NCBI GenBank assembly: GCA_964461325.1
Contig: CAYWTW010000018.1
Span: 1-14,280 of the forward strand
From: CAYUVV01 sp964461325
Lineage (GTDB): Bacteria > Patescibacteriota > Minisyncoccia > Phycocordibacterales > JACOZG01
Reading direction: 5' to 3'
Length of the DNA: 14,280 nt
Shown here: in pieces, positions 6,896 through 13,312 of the stretch
How the letters are laid out: the number at the start of each line of letters is the position of its first letter
How positions within the stretch are numbered: position 1 is the first letter of the stretch
Program-made: the position numbers and the translations under genes
Notes under the pieces: model-generated
Told to the model about the DNA's origin: nothing
Databases searched by the model: none
Seen by the model: the letters and a program-made list of their open reading frames with translations, nothing else

Positions 6896-9630
6896 GAAAA
6901 AATTCGGACCCCGCCGCGCCGTTTTGGTCTTACTCGCCGGAGCGAGTGTTGCAAAGTCTCCGCGCCAACGCTCAAGGTCTGTCTCCCCAAGAAATCAATG
7001 AGCGGCTAAAACATTTCGGCGCTAACCGCTTCCGTCCGGAGTCAAAATTCAATCTCCTCGCGGTAGTATTGGAACAATTTCGCAGTCCGCTCATCTTCAT
7101 TTTGCTGGCCGCCGGCGGCCTGACGATTTTTCTCGCGAAATGGGTTGACGCCACAGTCATCGCCTTGGCCATTATCGTCAACACCGCGCTCGGAACTTAC
7201 CAAGAGACCAAAGCCGGCAATGCCCTGGAGCGTCTAAAAACTTACATCCGCGAACGCGCGCGCGTCGTTCGGGCCGGCCAGGAACAAGAGGTTGACGCGG
7301 AAACATTAGTCCCGGGAGACATTATCCATCTTGCTTACGGCGGCCGCGTCCCGGCCGACGCGCGCCTGCTCTCGGTTAATGATTGCGCGGTTGACGAATC
7401 TCTGCTAACCGGCGAGTCTCTACCGGTCAACAAGACCATCGCGCCGCTCTCCGAAGCCACGACTCTACCCGATCGAACCAACATGGTTTTCGGTGGCACG
7501 CTCGTAACCGGCGGCTACGGCGTCGCCGTGGTGACCGCCACTGGCCGAGCCACCGAGCTCGGCCAGATTGCCGACCTCGTTTCTCAAGCGACCGAAGAAG
7601 AAACACCGCTCCAGCGTTCGGTAGCCAAATTGGCGTGGTTGATTGCCGCAATTGTGATCACGTTGGTAGGCGGCATCTTCGCGCTGGGAATCTACCGGGG
7701 GGAAACGGTGATTCAGATGTTTTTGGTCTCCGCCGCCGTGGCCGTCGGCTCCATTCCCGAAGCCCTGCCAATCGCTCTGACCGTTGTTTTAGCCGTTGGC
7801 GTCGAGCGTCTGGCCAAGCGCCAAGGCGTGATGCGGCGCTTAGGCGCGGCCGAAACGCTTGGTTCCACTTCCGTCATTATTACCGACAAAACGGGCACCT
7901 TGACCGAGGCCAATATGCGCCTGGTAAATATTTTAACCGTTGATCAATTGTTAAACAGAAAAATGGAGCTCGATGATTCCTTGGCCAAAAATTTTTCCGT
8001 CGACCAGAAAAATATTCTTACTTTGGCGGCCCTTAACACTAAAGTCTTGGTTGAAAATCCAGACGACCCCCCCGTCGCTTGGCAACTAGTCGGCCGCTCG
8101 CTCGAGACCAACATCTTTAAAAGCCTGATCGCTCAAAAACTCGACCCCCGTCTGATCCAAAACCAGGCCCGGGCTCATCTCGTCATCCCCTTCAGTTCGG
8201 AACACCGCTTCTCCGCCAGCTTAATCCACGGCCACCACCAACTCCCCCCGCCGTTAAACCGCCAAACATATACCCTGCTCTGCCTCGGCGCGCCCGACAC
8301 CCTGCTCCAAAAATCCAAGCTGCCCAAAAACGATTACCTCCGATTGATCGAAGCAGTGAACGTCATGAGCCAGCAAGGTAAACGGCTACTCGGGATCGCC
8401 ATCAAAAATGTTCGGAGTGAAAAAATCGGCTTAACCCTAAAGGCGGCCGAAGTTGATGAGCTGGAATTTCTCGGCCTGCTGGCTTTTTACGATCCGCTTC
8501 GCGCCGGCGTCCCGGAGGCCATCAGGCAGATCGAGGCCGCCGGAATCAAGGTCGTTATCGCCACCGGCGACCTGCCCGGCACGGCCGTGGCGGTTGCCCG
8601 CGGCTTGGGTTGGTCGATCAATCCCGGCCAAGTCTTGACTGGAGAAGAAATGCGTCAGCTTGCCGACGACGACCTCAAAAACAATCTCGATAATATAAAA
8701 ATTTTTGCCCGCGTTACTCCGGCCGACAAGATGCGTCTCGGCCGTCTCCACCAAGCGCGCGGCGAGGTGGTGGGAATGACCGGCGACGGCGTCAACGACG
8801 CGCCGTCGCTGAAAGCGGTGGATATCGGCATCGCTGTCGGCTCCGGCAGTGACGTAGCTAAAGAAGTGGCCGATCTCGTACTGCTCAACGACAATTTTGA
8901 AACGATCGTCCGCGCGATTGAAGAAGGCCGGCGCATTCTCCTAAACATCCGCAAAACTTTTATCTACCTGATGTCGACCTCGCTCGACGAAGTCCTATTG
9001 ACGGGCGGCAGTCTGCTCCTGGGTTTGCCCATGCCCCTCTCCGCTCTGCAGATTATCTGGGTCAATTTCTTCACCGGCTCATTGCCCGCTCTCTCGTTTG
9101 CCTTTGACCATTCCGCCGACCAGCGCCAGCTGACTGTCCGCGATGCCAAAATTGTTCTCAACCGCGAAGTCAAGCTCCTCTCGCTCGGCATCGGTCTGCT
9201 TAATTCTTTCATTCTTCTCGGGCTGTATTGGTGGCTCATGAGACAGGGTTGGGATGACGCTGTGGCCCGAACCTTCCTCTTCACTTGCTTCGCCTCCTAC
9301 ATTTTGTTCGCGGCCTTTTCACTTCGGCAGCTTCACCAGCCGATTTTCCGCTATCATCCGTTTACCAACAGATTTTTAAATACAAGCGTCTTGATTGGGC
9401 TTGGCCTGATCGCGCTAACCATCTATCTCCCGCTATTTCAAAAGATATTCGGCACCACCGCCCTGCCATTCAGTTGGTTAATCTGGGTCGCGGTTTGTAT
9501 TATCGTCAACGTCGGAATCGTGGAAATCGCGAAATGGATTTACCGCTCGGCTAATCGGGCAAGTCGTCCAACTGGTCCGCGTCGCCCGATGGGACAAATG
9601 GCCAACTCGCCGGCCCTCGCCAATCGCTAG
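6892..9630 (+). CDS. P-type cation-transporting ATPase (P2-like) with altered M6 site
   Basis: This 912-residue membrane pump has all the catalytic signatures: actuator loop TGES (173-176), phosphorylation motif DKTGT with D332, nucleotide-domain LGAPD, and the hinge TGDGVNDAP starting at 630. The layout is cytosolic N-terminus, M1-M2, actuator, M3-M4, P/N domains and M5-M10, as in SERCA/PMR1-type ATPases. M4 keeps PEALP with E290, equivalent to SERCA E309. M5 keeps E700. M6 reads NFFTGSLPA, so the acidic residue equivalent to SERCA D800 is G729. Calcium transport therefore cannot be assumed; a monovalent or other cation is possible. The ATG at 6892 overlaps the valS stop as ATGA, indicating translational coupling; an in-frame ATG at 6871 is the alternative. 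The last 80 bases lie antisense to the 3' end of the toroid-protein gene. Confidence 0.92.
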   Translation: MRKNSDPAAPFWSYSPERVLQSLRANAQGLSPQEINERLKHFGANRFRPESKFNLLAVVLEQFRSPLIFILLAAGGLTIFLAKWVDATVIALAIIVNTALGTYQETKAGNALERLKTYIRERARVVRAGQEQEVDAETLVPGDIIHLAYGGRVPADARLLSVNDCAVDESLLTGESLPVNKTIAPLSEATTLPDRTNMVFGGTLVTGGYGVAVVTATGRATELGQIADLVSQATEEETPLQRSVAKLAWLIAAIVITLVGGIFALGIYRGETVIQMFLVSAAVAVGSIPEALPIALTVVLAVGVERLAKRQGVMRRLGAAETLGSTSVIITDKTGTLTEANMRLVNILTVDQLLNRKMELDDSLAKNFSVDQKNILTLAALNTKVLVENPDDPPVAWQLVGRSLETNIFKSLIAQKLDPRLIQNQARAHLVIPFSSEHRFSASLIHGHHQLPPPLNRQTYTLLCLGAPDTLLQKSKLPKNDYLRLIEAVNVMSQQGKRLLGIAIKNVRSEKIGLTLKAAEVDELEFLGLLAFYDPLRAGVPEAIRQIEAAGIKVVIATGDLPGTAVAVARGLGWSINPGQVLTGEEMRQLADDDLKNNLDNIKIFARVTPADKMRLGRLHQARGEVVGMTGDGVNDAPSLKAVDIGIAVGSGSDVAKEVADLVLLNDNFETIVRAIEEGRRILLNIRKTFIYLMSTSLDEVLLTGGSLLLGLPMPLSALQIIWVNFFTGSLPALSFAFDHSADQRQLTVRDAKIVLNREVKLLSLGIGLLNSFILLGLYWWLMRQGWDDAVARTFLFTCFASYILFAAFSLRQLHQPIFRYHPFTNRFLNTSVLIGLGLIALTIYLPLFQKIFGTTALPFSWLIWVAVCIIVNVGIVEIAKWIYRSANRASRPTGPRRPMGQMANSPALANR

Positions 9631-12265
9631 GCGCGTCGGTGTCGGCTGGCGGCTTACCGGTCGTGCCAATCCCGCCCCCGCCCGAGTGGCTCACCGCGAC
9701 CGGCGCTTCGGAATATGCAATCACTACGTCGTTCACTCCGTCGACAGAATCAGCCCGAAGATAGTAGGGGTAGCTCCGCAGGCGAGAAGTATCCCAAACG
9801 TATTCGTTAACCGGATCGTCTTCGGCAATCGCGGCCAGCAAAACATGGTTACCGTTATCGGGATCATTGTCTGGGTCATAAAACAAAGTGGTAGTGGCGT
9901 TGTCGTCCGGGTCGGCGTCCATCCAGCGGATAACGTAATTCGCGTCGGCCATCGTTACCGTGCCCGAACTAAGACCATGAAAAGCAAACGCGGGCGAAGC
10001 GTTACCCGCCATTAATTCAAACGGCCCCCATTCGGCCGGAGACGATTCCCGTCCGGCGAAGTCTCTTACCACCACGCGAATTTTGTAGCCCGAGCCAAGT
10101 AATTGTCCGGAGATGTCCCAAGCGTAAGTTCGAACGCCGGTTAATAATCCTTCCTCGACGCCAATAATGTGCCAATCGGTATCATGCGGATCGTAATAAT
10201 AAAAGGCGGCGCTCGCCACCGTGCCGTCGTCGTGGCCCAGATCGTCACCCACCGCGTATTCAATCAATTCCACGGCGTAATTTTCCATCACGTTATCATC
10301 TTCTCCCAAAATTGAAACGCCGCTAACCGTCGGGTTAGCGGCATCACTCGTCGGATTAGCGTAGACTGCTAGTCCAGACAATTGAGAATCGGTCACCGCG
10401 TAACGACGAAAATAACCGTCATAACGAAAATCCGACACCCGCAAATAACCCGTTCCCCACGGCAGGCCGTATTGCCAATATTGACCGCCGCTATTTGTTG
10501 CCTCCGACATCAAGGCAGAAATCGCCTCCACCTCAACTCCGGAGATTAGGCCCGCGGCCGACTTAACTTCGCCCGAGATCGAACCAACGGCGTAACGGCC
10601 GAGATCGTGGTGAACTTTTACGACCGATATGCCGCCGCCGCTAAAAAAATAAATCTGTCCCGCTTGATTGGAAGTTCCAAGAGTGGCTTCGTAGACGACG
10701 TCATCAGCTAAACCGCCCAGCGTCAAACCGCTAACGGTCGTGGTCGCGGCCACGTTAAACGCCGACCAAGTGCTCGCTCCTTGCGGCCGCCACAAGGCGA
10801 CGATGTTTTTGAGTTGGGGATCAAATTTAAGCGGCCAACGCCAGGTAATCGCCGCCAACCCGTCGCTCGACACATCTTTATAAGCGACGTAAGACATCGG
10901 CAAGCCCGGCCGACCAGCCGGGTCAGGCGCGTAGGTCAAGGTCTCTTGATAACGAGAATCGGGATGGACCACGTCGCCAGCCCCCTCGACAAAAGCCTCG
11001 AACGCCACGTCACCCTGGTAATTCCGCGTGCTATTGATTGTTAAATTAATGTTAAGAGTCGCGCCGGGATTGACCACGATTCCGTAGGTGAGAAAATCAA
11101 ATGACGCTAGGTGCCAATTATCAGCAATAATGTGCAACGCGCCACGATCAACCACGGCCTCACCGGTATTCGTGAGGACAATACGAAGTTGGGTCGGAGC
11201 GCCGGTTTGAAGCGTCGTTAATGGCTCGATATCGGCCACCACCAAACCGCCGGGACTGGTCGCCGCCGCCAAAGCGGTGGCCACTTTGGCGGTCACATAA
11301 ATATCGTTATTGAAACCGCCGTCAGGGTTTTGATTGGATTCAAGATAATTAACAGTCGCCGCTTCATCAAGCGGCGACCGGCCAGCCAGCTTAATCGCGC
11401 GATAAGCCAAGACCGTATTGAGAATGGCGGCATCCCAATCTCCGCCAGTACCCTGCTGGTTAATTAAGGCGGCTAAAGCCGGTTCGAGGGCGTCGCTAAT
11501 CGCGGTTTCGCCCAGGTGTTGATGGCCATATGGCGCCAAGGCCATTATAACTTCAGCCGTCACCGGCAGCTGGCTCATCCCGCCCGGCACAACGCTCCAA
11601 CCGCCATCCGGACGTTGGGTATTTACGAGGTAACGCAAAGCCGCGGAAATGGTCGCCGTCGGCGACGAGCCTGGGTCGCGGTAACCTGATGCCGTCAAGG
11701 CTCGCAACGCCTTAGCGGTCGTCAGCGGGTCTGGCTCATAACCACGAAAAACAGGGAAACCGCCCTCGACTTCATCCAGGTTGCTGGCCAAAAGTTCTGC
11801 GGTCGAAGTGCTGGAATCGGTTTGCGCGGCAACAATCAATTGCTCCGCGCGATAATCGTTATTGTCGGCCAGATAATAAGACAGCCATTCCTGACCTTGG
11901 TTCAAATTTTCGCCAACCACGCCGCTGGTTAGCAGGGCTTCGACAACGGCGGCCGTGGTAATAAACCGAGTGGTGGTGGACGTACCCCAAGAGCCATCGG
12001 TGTTCTGATTAGTCAAGAGATAATCGAGGGCCGCGACCGCGGCCGATGATGCCGACAAAGCTTTAATCACGGTCGGATTCCTCACCGTCTCCATCCCGAG
12101 GAATTCTACCGTCGATTCAACGCCCATGAGCTGGGCCGGATTCGGCACAAACGCCGAATTAACATTGGCCGAAACCGGCCCGGCTTTGGCCTGGATTATG
12201 ACCGGCGAGATGAAAAAACCAGATAGCGCGAATACCGATAGAAAAAGACGAATTTTAAAACGCAT
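9551..12265 (-). CDS. Secreted alpha/alpha-toroid plus beta-sandwich surface protein
   Basis: This protein has 904 residues from the ATG at 12265, which follows AAGAAG; an upstream TTG at 12280 lies inside the -10 box. Residues 1 to about 28 form a signal peptide (RFKIRLFLSVFALSGFF, ending near AKA). About residues 60-340 contain repeated prenyltransferase/squalene-cyclase-like units ending in NQNTDGSWG, NTQRPDGGWS, GTGGDWD and NQNPDGGFNN, typical of an alpha/alpha toroid. A CARDB-like domain follows (LRIVLTNTGEAVVDRG), then an Fn3-like domain, a carboxypeptidase-regulatory-like domain (SISGEVKSAAGLISGVEVEA) and Asp-rich beta domains (DADPDDNATTTLFYDPDNDP). The end is glycine/proline/aspartate-rich with no LPXTG or membrane anchor. 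The gene is probably extracellular or cell-wall associated. The toroid is unlikely to be a cyclase, because I saw no DXDD-like motif. Adhesion, polysaccharide or protein binding is a guess. Confidence 0.85.
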   Translation of the reverse strand: MRFKIRLFLSVFALSGFFISPVIIQAKAGPVSANVNSAFVPNPAQLMGVESTVEFLGMETVRNPTVIKALSASSAAVAALDYLLTNQNTDGSWGTSTTTRFITTAAVVEALLTSGVVGENLNQGQEWLSYYLADNNDYRAEQLIVAAQTDSSTSTAELLASNLDEVEGGFPVFRGYEPDPLTTAKALRALTASGYRDPGSSPTATISAALRYLVNTQRPDGGWSVVPGGMSQLPVTAEVIMALAPYGHQHLGETAISDALEPALAALINQQGTGGDWDAAILNTVLAYRAIKLAGRSPLDEAATVNYLESNQNPDGGFNNDIYVTAKVATALAAATSPGGLVVADIEPLTTLQTGAPTQLRIVLTNTGEAVVDRGALHIIADNWHLASFDFLTYGIVVNPGATLNINLTINSTRNYQGDVAFEAFVEGAGDVVHPDSRYQETLTYAPDPAGRPGLPMSYVAYKDVSSDGLAAITWRWPLKFDPQLKNIVALWRPQGASTWSAFNVAATTTVSGLTLGGLADDVVYEATLGTSNQAGQIYFFSGGGISVVKVHHDLGRYAVGSISGEVKSAAGLISGVEVEAISALMSEATNSGGQYWQYGLPWGTGYLRVSDFRYDGYFRRYAVTDSQLSGLAVYANPTSDAANPTVSGVSILGEDDNVMENYAVELIEYAVGDDLGHDDGTVASAAFYYYDPHDTDWHIIGVEEGLLTGVRTYAWDISGQLLGSGYKIRVVVRDFAGRESSPAEWGPFELMAGNASPAFAFHGLSSGTVTMADANYVIRWMDADPDDNATTTLFYDPDNDPDNGNHVLLAAIAEDDPVNEYVWDTSRLRSYPYYLRADSVDGVNDVVIAYSEAPVAVSHSGGGGIGTTGKPPADTDAPSDWRGPASWPFVPSGDADQLDDLPD

Positions 12266-12279
12266 ATTCTTCTTTAACA

Positions 12280-12309
12280 ATTATAAGCACCAAATATCAA
12301 AATAGTCTA
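12280..12309 (-). promoter_or_regulatory. Candidate promoter of the toroid-protein gene
   Basis: On the minus strand a perfect TATAAT (12285-12280) lies 14 bases before the ATG at 12265. TAGACT (12309-12304) stands 18 bases upstream as a partial -35 box. The leader would be only a few bases long, which supports the 12265 start over the TTG at 12280. Confidence 0.45.
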
Positions 12310-12328
12310 TACGTGTTTATCGTTATAC

Positions 12329-12580
12329 CTAAAATTGCCTGTTCTGCCTCAACCTATTTCTCAACTTCCAACCATTCCCGCGACACAACATTTCCAGATA
12401 AGACTGCAGCATTTCCGGCTTGTTCCCACTCCGTTCCAAATTTTTGAACATTCGCTTCTTTGTCGTCGTTCGCAAAACCCGATGATTGACAAAATTAATC
12501 CAACCCAAAAAATCTACACCCGAAACGCTGGTTTTGAGAAAAACTTTGTCGGGATGTAATTCTAACTTTAGTTTCTCACC
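12329..12580 (-). pseudogene. Reverse transcriptase C-terminal fragment (DGR-type)
   Basis: About 83 residues match the C-terminal end of DGR/group-II-like reverse transcriptases: KLKLELHPDKVFLK, then GVDFLGWINF, then NHRVLRTTTKKRMFKNLE, closing with a YLEMLCRGNGWKLRNRL helix where the family usually has an S/C-x-GN-x-x-KL element. The palm domain with the catalytic YxDD box is missing. Upstream of about 12580 the frame runs into sequence antisense to the Avd-like fragment, and those residues resemble nothing in an RT. There is no start codon in a plausible place, so it is a broken gene. The TR lies 248 bases upstream on the same strand, and its adenine-specific differences from the VR identify the RT type. 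The alternative, a group II intron maturase end, is less likely because no intron structure or maturase X/HNH domain is seen. Confidence 0.75.
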
Positions 12581-12581
12581 C

Positions 12582-12809
12582 AAAGAGGAAAAACGGCCGT
12601 ATGTTAAACGGGCGATTATCAAACTTGATACCGCCAAATTTTTAATTCAAGTGGCTTGGGAAATTAGCGCTTTAAACGAGAAAAGATTAGCTGCTTTATC
12701 TCAACCTCTGTCAGAAATTGGGAAAATGCTGGGCGGATGGCACAACCAATTGAAGAAGACGTTAGAACAAACAAAGCAAACTGCCGCCTCGGATAAGAAG
12801 CGGCAGTAG
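12582..12809 (+). pseudogene. Avd-like four-helix-bundle protein, C-terminal fragment
   Basis: The plus-strand frame ending at the TAG at 12807-12809 encodes about 75 residues with the C-terminal helices of the S23/four-helix-bundle family, to which the DGR accessory protein Avd belongs. Diagnostic parts are IIKLDTAKFLIQVAWEI, NEKRLAALSQPLSEIG and the hallmark KMLGGW followed by a basic tail. Avd forms a pentamer that binds the RT and TR RNA during mutagenic cDNA synthesis. The N-terminal ~55-60 residues are absent: the frame upstream of 12582 is antisense to the RT fragment. It is convergent with the TR transcript and head-to-head with the RT fragment. Identification rests on motif recognition; a solitary S23-type protein without DGR function is possible but unlikely beside a TR. 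Confidence 0.7.
12780..12807 (-). terminator. Stem-loop ending the template-repeat RNA
   Basis: ACTGCCGC and GCGGCAGT form a perfect 8-bp stem with a 12-base loop. On the minus strand TTTGCTTTGTTTGTT follows, a T-rich though interrupted tract. It lies 20 bases past the TR 3' end, so it can terminate the TR transcript before the RT fragment. On the plus strand it overlaps the end of the Avd-like frame. Confidence 0.55.
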
Positions 12810-12827
12810 CCGTTGCCGAAGAGACTG

Positions 12828-12957
12828 GCGAGACGAGGACCGCGAAGCCGTTGTCAGCATTCCACCTGTTGCCAGGCTTGCCATCGTAGGCGTTGAACCG
12901 GCGGTTGCCGTAGTAGCGGTTGGCGCCGAACAAGTTCGGATAGCCGTCCGAGTCGTT
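12828..12957 (-). repeat. DGR template repeat (TR)
   Basis: These 130 bases align without gaps, at a constant offset of 498, to 13326-13455. There are 18 mismatches, and 16 of them are at positions where the minus strand of this copy has adenine (27 adenines in total). The other two are G to A at 12873 and T to G at 12912. The 24 bases at the minus-strand 3' end (12851-12828) are identical in both copies and GC-rich, as expected for the initiation-of-homing region. Read in the target frame the TR would encode many Asn and Tyr codons (for example GANRYYGNRRFNAYDG), the classic AAY-rich DGR template. A stop at 12975-12973 precedes it in that frame, so it is not part of an intact gene. TR RNA is the template for mutagenic reverse transcription in this family. 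Confidence 0.93.
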
Positions 12958-13196
12958 ATGTGTCGGGCGCCGTCATGGTCACCACCTCTTGTCGTCAGCA
13001 CAGGGCGATTTGAGGTTGAATATTATGCGGCATATTAAATGCCTTAGCGCCCCACACCAAGTATCTTCGTTGCTTTAAGTTACTCCCGATTACTCCGTCC
13101 CAGTCGTAACATGGGGCGTTCCCAATCGGGCGATACTGGATTCGGTGGCAAAAGTCATAACTATTTGCATATTCACCTACTACCGATTTGAGTGTA
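12958..13196 (-). other. Spacer between target-gene terminator and TR, probable TR-RNA leader
   Basis: No convincing gene is seen. An open frame here runs back through the terminator at 13197-13236 and is probably chance. CCCGATT (13085-13091) and AATCGGG (13124-13130) form 7-bp complementary arms around a 32-base interior. A weak minus-strand promoter is possible around 13020-13050 (TTGGTG, 17 bases, TAATAT). Just before the TR, 12958-12985 resembles the target gene upstream of the VR, with small insertions. The stretch probably holds the promoter and 5' part of the TR RNA. Confidence 0.4.
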
Positions 13197-13236
13197 ACAA
13201 AAAGAGCCCCATCCACCAACTTGGTGAACGGGGCCC
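13196..13236 (-). terminator. Intrinsic terminator of the DGR target gene
   Basis: On the minus strand GCCCC and GGGGC enclose CACC and GGTG across a symmetric 3x3 internal loop, with a 5-base apical loop (13234-13206). TCTTTTTGTT follows immediately. It lies 63 bases after the target stop codon and separates the target transcript from the TR. Confidence 0.75.
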
Positions 13237-13276
13237 ACTGTGTCCGTCGGAGCCTTGGCGAAGACGGAGAGCCCAA

Positions 13277-13312
13277 GGTCTAGGGATCCAGAAGTTCTAG
13301 GATTCCGAGACC
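13277..13312. other. Hairpin just downstream of the VR (homing-associated hairpin)
   Basis: GGTCT/AGACC (5 bp) and GGATCC/GGATTCC (6 bp with one bulge) form an imperfect stem around a 10-base loop. It begins 13 bases past the VR 3' end, and the target stop codon TAG (13299-13297) lies in the loop. DGRs such as that of Bordetella phage BPP-1 carry a hairpin/cruciform at this place that promotes retrohoming. No T-run follows, so it is not the terminator. Confidence 0.55.

Noticed and set aside
5025..9554. Many open frames of 60-150 codons antisense or out of frame to valS and the ATPase
   Set aside because: They are shadows of two strongly supported genes, with arginine-, proline- and serine-rich compositions typical of off-frame reading.
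12664..12933. 89-codon minus-strand ORF covering the TR
   Set aside because: It is the untranslated TR read in the target frame. It has no start signal and continues into the terminator hairpin and Avd antisense.
12995..13276. 93-codon minus-strand ORF between target and TR
   Set aside because: It runs through the target gene's intrinsic terminator and shows no recognisable protein family.
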